Assembly: GCF_000455365.1 (NCBI RefSeq)
Contig: NZ_HG315687.1
Coordinates: 281,786 to 345,785, forward strand
DNA from: Halopiger djelfimassiliensis
Lineage (GTDB): Archaea; Halobacteriota; Halobacteria; Halobacteriales; Natrialbaceae
Direction of reading: 5' to 3'
Length of the DNA stretch: 64,000 nt
Each line of letters opens with the position of its first letter. Positions within the stretch are counted from its first letter, which is position 1. Of this stretch, positions 34,174-41,910 are shown in pieces. Below the pieces are notes generated by a model. That model was not told the DNA's origin and did not search any database. It was given only the letters and a program-made list of their open reading frames with translations. The position numbers were made by a program, and so were the translations under genes.

Positions 34174-34761
34174 ATGAGCGATCGAACGGCGACGGTGACA
34201 CGGGAGACGGCCGAGACGTCGATCGAGTGTGCGGTGACGGTAGACGGCTCCGGAACGGCCACGGTCGATACCGGGATCGGCTTTTTCGACCACATGCTGA
34301 CGTCGTTCGCCAAGCACGGCCTGTTCGACCTCGAGATCGACTGTGACGGCGATCTCGGAGTTGACGACCATCACACGGTCGAGGACGTGGCGATCGTCCT
34401 GGGGACCGCCTTCGATCGGGCGCTGGGTGATCGTGCGGGTATCGTCCGGTATGCCGATCGCCGGGTGCCACTCGACGAGGCCGTCGCCGGTGCCGTCGTC
34501 GACGTCAGCGGCCGTCCGCGGTTTTACTTCGACGGCACCTTCTCTCAGGCGTCGGTCGGGGAGTTCACGAGCGACATGGCGCGTCACTTCGGCGAGTCGC
34601 TGGCGATGAACGCGGGCCTGACGCTGCATCTCACCGTCGACGGCCGAAACGCCCACCACGAGGTCGAGGCGCTGTTCAAGGCGCTGGCCCGAACGCTCGA
34701 CGACGCGACCCGGCTCGACGAGCGCCGGGAGGGGACGCCGAGTACGAAAGGAACCCTCTAG
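34174..34761 (+). CDS. hisB: Imidazoleglycerol-phosphate dehydratase
   Basis: Dehydrates imidazole glycerol phosphate in the sixth step of histidine synthesis, a manganese enzyme. The 195-residue protein is monofunctional (no phosphatase domain). It carries the duplicated metal-binding motifs: FFDHML and DDHHTVED in the first half, [10 protein letters not shown] and [14 protein letters not shown] in the second. The ATG at 34174 gives [15 protein letters not shown], the usual start. Its stop overlaps the stop of the convergent glycosyltransferase gene by 4 bases. Confidence 0.96.
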   Translation: MSDRTATVTRETAETSIECAVTVDGSGTATVDTGIGFFDHMLTSFAKHGLFDLEIDCDGDLGVDDHHTVEDVAIVLGTAFDRALGDRAGIVRYADRRVPLDEAVAGAVVDVSGRPRFYFDGTFSQASVGEFTSDMARHFGESLAMNAGLTLHLTVDGRNAHHEVEALFKALARTLDDATRLDERREGTPSTKGTL

Positions 34762-36008
34762 TCGTCGACGAGCGGCCACGTGAGCGGTTCGTCACCGCTT
34801 TCGTCCTCGAGCAGCCGTTCGGTCCCGTCGTGGGTCTCGATGTCGCCGTCCTCGAGACCCGGATTGATCGCCTCGATCGCGTCCGGATCGACTTTTTCGG
34901 TCACGTCGAACGTCGTCACGGGCGAGAGAACGCCCCACATCGCGCCGACGGCATGGAGCACGACCGCGACCGGCGTCGCGAGGATCAGTACCGGCCACAG
35001 CAGCGGTCGTGCGCGATAGGCCCGGAGACCACAGCAGGTGTACCCGATCAGAACGACGCCGAGCAGGGCCGAAACGGTTCCGAGCAGGTGCGATGCGCCA
35101 CCGACCCCGGGTGTGGCGACGCTCCCCAGAAACGCGATCGGAACCAGCGGCGAGCAGGCCCAAGCGTAAATCCGAGTGGCGTACAGCGGTCGGTAGGACC
35201 GCGGGAGGATCGTCCCGTCCCGCACTGACCCGGAGATCCAGCGGCGTCGCTGCCCGAACATCGCCCGGAGTGACGGCGGTGCCTGATTTCTAAAGCGGGC
35301 GTCGACGAGCCGAAACGTCAGTCCGTGTTTCCGTGCCGCCCGCCACACGAAGTTCGTATCCTCCGTGATCGTCTCGACGTCCCAGCCGATCCGGTTCTCG
35401 AGGTCGTTTCGGACGGCCACGCCGCCGCCCCACGTGTACAGCGGGTATCGGAGCCGGTGGAAGGCGTACTGTTCGAACTGGTAGCCGACGCGGAACACCT
35501 CACAGCAGTACGCGAGCCACGACCCGGTGTAGATCGGCCGCTCGGTGAACTGGACGATGTCCGCGTCGGGGAGACCGGTGAAGTCGGTGACGAGGGTATC
35601 CTCGTCGAGATACAGGACGTATTCACGGTCACACTGGAGGGTTCGACTGGCCCACTCGAGGGCTCGTCCTTTGTTCGTCGCCGTACACTCGAAGGAATCG
35701 GGGACGACGTGGACCCTCGCGCCGTCGACCGCGATCGGCCGCTCGGCGATCACGCGAACGTCGTCGACGGCGTCGGGAACCGTATCGACGGTCCCCTGAA
35801 CGACGCGTTCGGCGTCGATCGTGAGAACTCGGACCTGCACGTCCTCGAGCCCCCACTCGCGGTCCGTTTCGTCGGTGTGCCAGCCGCGAGCTAACACGAG
35901 CACCTCGAACACCCACCACAGAACTGAGAGAGCGTACGGAACGAGCCAGAGGCCGACCAGCACGAAGGCAATCGTTGCGGCGGACGCCGCCGGGATCGCA
36001 TCGAACAC
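34758..36008 (-). CDS. Membrane GT2 glycosyltransferase, egghead-like
   Basis: A 416-residue processive-type glycosyltransferase with an N-terminal helix, a cytosolic catalytic domain and several C-terminal helices. Motifs: [11 protein letters not shown] (the DxD-like metal site), [10 protein letters not shown] (catalytic ED), and [10 protein letters not shown] (the QRRRW motif of chitin/cellulose synthase-like enzymes). Gene length and layout resemble the archaeal egghead-like GT2 group. It would add sugars to a lipid or polymer at the membrane. An acidic cytosolic tail ends the protein. It overlaps hisB at the 3' ends. Confidence 0.88.
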   Translation of the reverse strand: MFDAIPAASAATIAFVLVGLWLVPYALSVLWWVFEVLVLARGWHTDETDREWGLEDVQVRVLTIDAERVVQGTVDTVPDAVDDVRVIAERPIAVDGARVHVVPDSFECTATNKGRALEWASRTLQCDREYVLYLDEDTLVTDFTGLPDADIVQFTERPIYTGSWLAYCCEVFRVGYQFEQYAFHRLRYPLYTWGGGVAVRNDLENRIGWDVETITEDTNFVWRAARKHGLTFRLVDARFRNQAPPSLRAMFGQRRRWISGSVRDGTILPRSYRPLYATRIYAWACSPLVPIAFLGSVATPGVGGASHLLGTVSALLGVVLIGYTCCGLRAYRARPLLWPVLILATPVAVVLHAVGAMWGVLSPVTTFDVTEKVDPDAIEAINPGLEDGDIETHDGTERLLEDESGDEPLTWPLVDD

Positions 36009-36112
36009 TCACGAACGAATGACCGACCAGCAAGTATCGGTTTCGCTTCCGCCGGGAACGGTGGCGAGGCGATGACCCGTTTCGCCCTCCCACTCGGCAG
36101 CGACGACCGGTG

Positions 36113-36814
36113 TCAGGGTCGGCGGAGTTTCCCTCGCTTCTCGACGAACTCGCCGTCCTCGATCGCGTGGTCGATGATCGCTTCGACGGCCTCGCTCTCG
36201 AGGTCGTAGGCACCCGCTGCTAGGTCCTCGACGGCGCTTCGCTCCATGGGAAACTCCCGATTTCGAAGCAACCGGACGACCTTGCCGTAGGCCCGCGGCG
36301 GCGTGGCGTCGGCCGTTTCCGATTGGTGGGGAGACGGCTCGCGAGCCTGCTCCTGCTTCACTGTCTCGTTTGCGCCGTCGACCGTTTCGCCCGCCGTGGA
36401 CGCGGCCACGTCGTTGTCGAAGGAGATCCCGGTCCCAGCACCGCTGTCGCGTTCTCGCTCGGGACCGCGTTCCGGGTCCGGGGCGTCGTCGTCCGCGGTC
36501 GATTCCGACGGGTCGGTCCCCGTCGAAACGGTCGCGTTCGAGTTGGACGTTCGCGAGCGGTTCTGCGTCGAGTCGTCCGCCGACGTGACGACGCCGGCTC
36601 CGTCGTCGCCCGGCGTCGGCTTCGCGTCGGCGTCGTCATCGGGGTCGATCCGGGCGAGCAACGGCTCCAGCAGGCTCTCGAGTCGATCCTTGCAGTCGGG
36701 ACAGAGCACGACGCGACGCTGCTGGGCCTCCGTCGGCTCGAGTTCGGGCGGCAGTACCTCGAAGGTGCCGGTGGCCTCGCCGTCACAGAAATCACAGCTC
36801 CGAAGTGCGCGCAT
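36113..36814 (-). CDS. Zinc-ribbon and winged-helix protein with an acidic disordered middle
   Basis: A 233-residue protein. An N-terminal treble-clef-like zinc site is built from CDFCDGE and LCPDCKDRL (residues 8-11 and about 38-41). The middle (about 60-165) is a low-complexity Asp/Ser/Thr/Glu linker. The C terminus (YGKVVRLLRNREFPMERSAV, then EAIIDHAIEDGEFVEKRGKL) looks like a small winged-helix. This layout suggests a nucleic-acid-binding or regulatory role. It is divergent from the ACT-domain gene at 36955. Exact function unknown. Confidence 0.75.
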   Translation of the reverse strand: MRALRSCDFCDGEATGTFEVLPPELEPTEAQQRRVVLCPDCKDRLESLLEPLLARIDPDDDADAKPTPGDDGAGVVTSADDSTQNRSRTSNSNATVSTGTDPSESTADDDAPDPERGPERERDSGAGTGISFDNDVAASTAGETVDGANETVKQEQAREPSPHQSETADATPPRAYGKVVRLLRNREFPMERSAVEDLAAGAYDLESEAVEAIIDHAIEDGEFVEKRGKLRRP

Positions 36815-36954
36815 ACACGATTCTACCGCCCCGACCCCTAAAAACGTCCGTCAGACGGGGTACGAACTCGAGCTCCGATCCCGATCGGGAAGACCGTCCC
36901 CGAGAGCGACGATCACCGGACATTATACCGAGGCGTGCATAGACTCCGCAACGA

Positions 36955-37458
36955 ATGTTCGACGAGATCATGGAGAAGTTCGAGGGATCACCGAGTCAGC
37001 AGGCTGTCATCCGGCTGCTGCTCGAGCGGGGCTTCTCCGTCAACGACGACGGTCGCGTGGTGTCCGGCGGTATCGAGATTCCCAACACCGGAATCGCCCG
37101 CGAGATCGATGTCGATCGCCGCGTCGTCGATTCGACGACCGACGTTATCCTCGACGATCCCGAACTGCGCCGTATCTTCCAGAACATCTCGCAGGTGCCG
37201 AGTCTGATGGATCTCGCACCCGTGTTGGATCTCACCGTCCTCTCGATTACTCCCGACGACCCCGAACGCGAGGGGATCGTCGCCGGCGTGACCGGAACGC
37301 TCGCCGACAACGGCATCTCGATCCGCCAGACGATCAGCGAGGATCCGGAGTTTACCGACGAACCACAGCTGTATCTGATCACCGATCAGGAGCTTCCGGG
37401 CGAGGTCATCACCGAAATCCGCGCGCTCGAGTACGTTCGCAAGATCGAGATTCAGTAA
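36955..37458 (+). CDS. ACT-domain regulatory protein
   Basis: A 167-residue protein with an N-terminal helix-turn-helix-like part (SQQAVIRLLLERGFSVNDDG) and a C-terminal ACT domain (VLSITPDDPEREGIVAGVTG; DNGISIRQTISEDPEFTDEP; LYLITDQELPGEVITEIRAL). ACT domains bind amino acids, so it probably senses an amino acid and regulates transcription or enzymes. This architecture is conserved in archaea without a known target. A CATTATACC box at 36921-36929 suggests a leaderless mRNA. Confidence 0.88.
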   Translation: MFDEIMEKFEGSPSQQAVIRLLLERGFSVNDDGRVVSGGIEIPNTGIAREIDVDRRVVDSTTDVILDDPELRRIFQNISQVPSLMDLAPVLDLTVLSITPDDPEREGIVAGVTGTLADNGISIRQTISEDPEFTDEPQLYLITDQELPGEVITEIRALEYVRKIEIQ

Positions 37459-37503
37459 CGCGCGGTCGCAAGCGCCGCGACGGCGACGAGCGCGTTCGAT
37501 GGC

Positions 37504-37911
37504 CTAGCCGCCCGAGCGACCGTCACCGCTCGGTTCGCCTATCGTCTCGAGGACGGTCGTGAGCGCGCACGTGAGTTCTTCGAACCGGTCGATCGACATA
37601 TCGTCGGTCGTCACCCAGACGCCGTGACCGTCGTCGATGACACGCGTCAAGAACCCGTTCTCGAACATCCGGATCGTCGCCTCGTACTCGCCGAGTTGCG
37701 TGTTGCGGTAGGCCGATTGCGAGCGAAACCCCATGCGCTCGTGTTCCGCGAATCCGACGAGGTCGGCGGTTCGTTCGAGGTCCGAACGCAGATACACCTG
37801 AACGACGTCGGCGTCGGTGAAGTAGGTAATACTGCGGAGTTCGTCGCCGACGGAGGTCCGACAGACGCTGATCAGTTCGTCCGCCGCTTCGGGCTCGAGT
37901 TCGGCCGCCAT
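37504..37911 (-). CDS. Conserved haloarchaeal protein, unknown function
   Basis: A 135-residue soluble acidic protein, mixed alpha/beta, with a C-terminal helix (DMSIDRFEELTCALTTVLET). No signal peptide, membrane helix or clear catalytic motif is visible. It is convergent with the ACT-domain gene (46 bases between stops). Family not named by me; the even composition and length support a real gene. Confidence 0.75.
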   Translation of the reverse strand: MAAELEPEAADELISVCRTSVGDELRSITYFTDADVVQVYLRSDLERTADLVGFAEHERMGFRSQSAYRNTQLGEYEATIRMFENGFLTRVIDDGHGVWVTTDDMSIDRFEELTCALTTVLETIGEPSGDGRSGG

Positions 37912-37990
37912 ATCGGTACCAACTATAGCGAGAACAAATAGCCTACGGGGCGGTATCCTCCGAAGGGATCGGCGGCGGTCGGCCCCAGCG

Positions 37991-38008
37991 CGGTCGACCG
38001 GTCGACCG
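37991..38008. repeat. 18-bp perfect palindrome CGGTCGACCGGTCGACCG
   Basis: Perfectly self-complementary and also a tandem of GGTCGACC. It lies about 100 bases before the IMPACT-family gene and 80 bases upstream of the divergent gene at 37911, in the shared promoter region. It could be a dimeric regulator site or a chance product of GTCGAC-rich composition. Confidence 0.5.
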
Positions 38009-38108
38009 ATGGTCTCTTTTCGCCGGCCGGCGTAGCCTCTCGCATGGTTGACGGTGGACGCGGCGACGCTTTTGAGGTGGCCGGCGACGCGCGGTCCCGA
38101 CGCGGTGA

Positions 38109-38723
38109 GTGGCTGTGAGCCGAACCTATCGGACGCTCGCCGAGCCGGCGACCGCGGAGTTCGTCGTGCAGGGTTCGGAATTTATCGGCCACGCCCGTCC
38201 CGTCACGTCCGTCGCGGACGCGGACGCGTTCGTCGAGGCCGTCGCCGAGGAGTACGCCGACGCGACCCACAACGTCCCGGCTTACCGGGTGCGGGCCGAT
38301 GCCGACGGCGATTTCCTGCGGGAGTACTCGAGCGACGACGGCGAACCCTCGGGATCGGCGGGGAAGCCGGCGCTGAACGTCCTCACACAGCGGGATCTCG
38401 AGAACTGCGCGGTCGTCGTCACCCGGTACTACGGCGGGACGAACCTCGGGGTCGGCGGACTCGTTCGGGCCTACTCCCGTGCGGTGAAGGATGCGGTCGA
38501 CCGTGCGGGCGTTATCGAGGACCGACCCCACGAACAGGTGTCGATCACCGTCGCGTACGACGACTCCGGAACCGTGCGGGGCATTCTCGAAAGCGAGGGC
38601 TACGAGTTCGATGCCGAATACGAGGCCGAAGTTACCTTCGACGTCCGCGTGCCGTGTGCGGACGTCGACGCGTTTCGTGATCGGCTCCGGAGCGCGACGA
38701 GCGACCGGGCGGACCTCTCGTGA
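38109..38723 (+). CDS. IMPACT/YigZ family protein
   Basis: A 204-residue cytosolic protein beginning with GTG at 38109. The family signature GEPSGSAGKPALNVL is followed by RYYGGTNLGVGGLVRAYSRA, covering the UPF0029 core. The C-terminal half (VSITVAYDDSGTVRGILESE) forms the ferredoxin-like second domain. Members are linked to translation control, but the biochemical role in archaea is unclear. It converges on the membrane gene ending at 38728 with 4 bases between. Confidence 0.92.
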   Translation: MAVSRTYRTLAEPATAEFVVQGSEFIGHARPVTSVADADAFVEAVAEEYADATHNVPAYRVRADADGDFLREYSSDDGEPSGSAGKPALNVLTQRDLENCAVVVTRYYGGTNLGVGGLVRAYSRAVKDAVDRAGVIEDRPHEQVSITVAYDDSGTVRGILESEGYEFDAEYEAEVTFDVRVPCADVDAFRDRLRSATSDRADLS

Positions 38724-38727
38724 CTGG

Positions 38728-39582
38728 TTAGGTGCGTTTCGTCGGTCGCGGAAGCCGCTGCTCGAGCGCCGCGAGGACGTCGTCGGGGGCCTCGAGTTCG
38801 TCGCGTTCGAAGCGCACGTCGAAGGGACCGCGATCGAGGACGAGTTCGCCCTCGCGAAGGCGGACGTGAGCGACGTCGTCGAGCGGAACGACCGTTTTCG
38901 CGTACGGCCGTTGCTTGACGAGTCCGTGCTCGTGAACGCGGATCTCGGGCGCTGTGCCCGTCTCGCCGATGCGAAAGCGCCCTTCGATGAGCCCGGAGAC
39001 GAGCCAGCAGAGGGCGACTCCGGTCCAGACGAGCGCGGCGAACCAGTCCCCCTCGAACGCGTTCATCGCACCCAGAACCGTCCACCCGGCGAACACGATC
39101 CCGTCCAGTAGCGGTCGGCGCGGGGGTTGCCACCGGCAGGTGACGAGCGGTTCGTCCCCCGTTACGGTTTCGGCGTAGCGGGTCGCCGCCATCGTCGCGG
39201 TGACGTAGCCGGCGAGGACGACGACGATCGCCGAGCCGAGCGCGACGAGGCCGACGGCTTCCTCGAGTCGGCCGAACAGCGATGCGAGGCTGACGGCGAC
39301 GAGCGGAACCGCCGGAAGGGCGACCGTCGCCTTCCGGAGACGGGACCGGCCGAGCCGAGTCGAAAGGGCGGGGTTACGGCTCGCGGCGACGTGTCCAACG
39401 CCGGCCCCAAGCAGGGACGCGACGAGCGACGCGCCGACGAGTGCGGTCACGGGCGCGTTCGTTGCGGCGGCGACGGTAACCGCAAGCGCCGCGAGGGAGA
39501 CACCGACGGAGCCGGCGACGGCGCGTCGAAACGCCGCGTCGGACGTCGGCTCGTCGGCATCGGGCGAGGGACGGGCAGTCAT
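38728..39582 (-). CDS. Haloarchaeal membrane protein with a cytosolic PH-like tail
   Basis: A 284-residue protein with about five or six hydrophobic helices in the first two thirds (SLAALAVTVAAATNAPVTAL; VALPAVPLVAVSLASLFGRL; LVWTGVALCWLVSGLIEG). It ends in a soluble beta-rich domain (EIRVHEHGLVKQRPYAKTVV; LDRGPFDVRFERDELEAPDD) that resembles bacterial PH-like domains. The start ATG at 39582 is used; the frame stays open far upstream as a shadow of the peptidase gene. No function assigned. Confidence 0.75.
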   Translation of the reverse strand: MTARPSPDADEPTSDAAFRRAVAGSVGVSLAALAVTVAAATNAPVTALVGASLVASLLGAGVGHVAASRNPALSTRLGRSRLRKATVALPAVPLVAVSLASLFGRLEEAVGLVALGSAIVVVLAGYVTATMAATRYAETVTGDEPLVTCRWQPPRRPLLDGIVFAGWTVLGAMNAFEGDWFAALVWTGVALCWLVSGLIEGRFRIGETGTAPEIRVHEHGLVKQRPYAKTVVPLDDVAHVRLREGELVLDRGPFDVRFERDELEAPDDVLAALEQRLPRPTKRT

Positions 39583-39792
39583 ACGTGAGGTATTCGACGG
39601 CGCGCGCAAAAAGTATAGCGGTAGTGACCAGTTCCTCGTCGAATCGGGACCCGGAGACGGCGGCGGCGACGCGTCCGTCCGTGCGGGGACCGATTTGATG
39701 GGCGGGCATCGTGCCCTTCGGGTACCGTTATTTCCTCGAGCGGACCCGATCGAACCAACACGCCTTTTACTCGGTCCCCGGTGACAGTGTGC

Positions 39793-41895
39793 ATGAACGA
39801 GATCACGGCGGCGGACTATCACGAGATCGTTCACGTCGGGGAACTGCGACTCTCGCCGGACGGCGAGCGGGTCGCGTTCGCCAGTCGAACGCCCGCGGAC
39901 GACGAGCGAGACGAGGCGACGATATCGGTCGCTCCGGTCGGTGGCGACCGGGCCGAACCGTGGACGATCGCCGACGGCGTCGACGCCGAGCCCCGGTGGC
40001 ACCCGGACGGGGAGTGGCTCGCGTTCGTCAGCACCCGCGGCGGCAACGACGAGCGCCGACAACTCTGGGTGCTTCCCACCGACGGCGGCGAGGCCAGACG
40101 TGTCACGCAGGTCGTCGGCGGCGTCAGCGACATCGAGTGGAGTCCCGACGGCTCCCGGCTCCTGTTCACACAGCGAGTGACCGCCGACGATCGCGAGGCC
40201 GGCCGGGACCGCGCGGTCGATCCCGACTACGAGCGGGCTGATCCCGATCCGCGGGTGATCGATCGCATGACCTATCGCGCCGACACGGAGTACTTCGACG
40301 GCCGTCGCAGCCACGTCTACGTGCTCGAGGTCGCCGCCGCCCTCGAAGGGGGCGTCGAGACGGACGCATCCGAAGCCGACGACGACGGTCCGATCACCCG
40401 CTTGACGGACGGAAATACGGATTACGTGGCTGCCACGTGGGGCGACGGCGGAACGGTCTACTACGCCGCCAAAGCCGGCGACGTGCCGGACGACTCGCTG
40501 ACCTACGATCTGTACGAACACGACCTCGAGACCGGCGAGGCGGAGCCGTTCACGCGGACGACCGGCTGGCTCGGGACGGACTCGATCGATGCGACCGCCG
40601 ACGGTCGCGTCGCCTTCGAGTACACGCCCGAAGCCAAGGCTTCGATGCGACAGACGGAGCTTCGGGTCCACGACCGCGAACGCGGAACCGAGGTCACCCC
40701 GACCGATCCGCTCGATCGGACCATCGGTCACCGCTGTGGGTTTCAGTGGGGGCCGGACGACGAATCCCTCTATTTCAGCACGCCGGACGAGGGGTCGCGC
40801 GTCGTCTGGTCGGTGCCGGGCGATGCAAGCGAGACGCCGACCAAGGTGTATGGAGACGGCGTCACCGTCGAGGCGTTCGACGTCGGCGAGAACGCCATCG
40901 CGTACGTTCAAAGCGAGTGGGACCATCCCGGCGACGTCTTCGTCAGCACCCGCGGCGGCAACGAGGTCACCCGCCTGACTCGGGTCAACGACGAACTGCT
41001 TTCGGAACGGGCGGTCCGTCGACCCGAGGAGGTGTGGGTCGAGGCCGGCGACCGCTCGATCCAGGGCTGGCTCCTCACGCCGCCCGCGTTCGACGCCTCG
41101 AGCGACGAGACCTATCCGCTCGTCGTCGAGATCCACGGCGGCCCCCACGCCCACTGGACGACCGCGGGGACGATGTGGCACGAGTTCCAGACGCTCGCGG
41201 CGCGTGGCTACGTCGTCTTCTGGTGTAACCCCCGGGGCTCGACGGGCTACGGCGAGGACCACGCGATGGCGATCGAACGCGACTGGGGTGCTGTCACCCT
41301 CGAGGACGTACTCGCCGGCGTCGATGCGGTCCGCGACCGCGAGTACGTCGACGCCGACGAGGTGTTCGTCACCGGCGGCAGCTTCGGCGGCTTCATGACC
41401 GCGTGGGCGGTCTCCCAGACCGATCGGTTCCGTGCGGCCGTCGCCCAGCGCGGCGTCTACGATCTCACGGGTTTTTACGGCTCGACGGACGCGTTTCACC
41501 TCGTCGAAGGCGACTTCGGGACGACGCCCTGGGAGGAGCCCGCGTTCCTCTGGGAGCAGTCGCCGGTCGCCCACGTCGACGACGTCGAGACGCCGACGCT
41601 CGTGGTCCACTCCGACCGGGACTTCCGGACGCCGGCAAACACCGCCGAACTGTTCTACCTCGGCCTCAAGAAACACCGTGTCGACACGCGGCTCGTCCGG
41701 TACCCCCGCGAGGGACACGAACTCTCCCGATCCGGCGAGCCGGCTCACGTCGTCGACCGCCTCGAGCGCATCGCCCGCTGGTTCGACGGCTACTCCGAGT
41801 ATCACGACGCGCCGCCGGCGCTCGAGCGCGAGCGCGGTGCCGGCCTCTCCAGCGACGGGGGCGACGAACCCGGAAACGGCGCGTCCGAGGAGTGA
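39793..41895 (+). CDS. S9 family peptidase (prolyl oligopeptidase-like)
   Basis: A 700-residue cytosolic serine peptidase. The N-terminal part is a beta-propeller (repeats such as LRLSPDGERVAFASR, PRWHPDGEWLAFVSTRGGN, DIEWSPDGSRLLF). The C-terminal alpha/beta-hydrolase domain has the oxyanion region HGGPHAHW and the nucleophile motif GGSFGGF (Ser530). A catalytic Asp in HSDRDFRTP and His in REGHELS complete the triad. It probably degrades oligopeptides or acts as an acylaminoacyl peptidase. ATG at 39793; a GTG 12 bases upstream is an alternative. Confidence 0.93.
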   Translation: MNEITAADYHEIVHVGELRLSPDGERVAFASRTPADDERDEATISVAPVGGDRAEPWTIADGVDAEPRWHPDGEWLAFVSTRGGNDERRQLWVLPTDGGEARRVTQVVGGVSDIEWSPDGSRLLFTQRVTADDREAGRDRAVDPDYERADPDPRVIDRMTYRADTEYFDGRRSHVYVLEVAAALEGGVETDASEADDDGPITRLTDGNTDYVAATWGDGGTVYYAAKAGDVPDDSLTYDLYEHDLETGEAEPFTRTTGWLGTDSIDATADGRVAFEYTPEAKASMRQTELRVHDRERGTEVTPTDPLDRTIGHRCGFQWGPDDESLYFSTPDEGSRVVWSVPGDASETPTKVYGDGVTVEAFDVGENAIAYVQSEWDHPGDVFVSTRGGNEVTRLTRVNDELLSERAVRRPEEVWVEAGDRSIQGWLLTPPAFDASSDETYPLVVEIHGGPHAHWTTAGTMWHEFQTLAARGYVVFWCNPRGSTGYGEDHAMAIERDWGAVTLEDVLAGVDAVRDREYVDADEVFVTGGSFGGFMTAWAVSQTDRFRAAVAQRGVYDLTGFYGSTDAFHLVEGDFGTTPWEEPAFLWEQSPVAHVDDVETPTLVVHSDRDFRTPANTAELFYLGLKKHRVDTRLVRYPREGHELSRSGEPAHVVDRLERIARWFDGYSEYHDAPPALERERGAGLSSDGGDEPGNGASEE

Positions 41896-41910
41896 GCGTC
41901 CGGCACCGAT

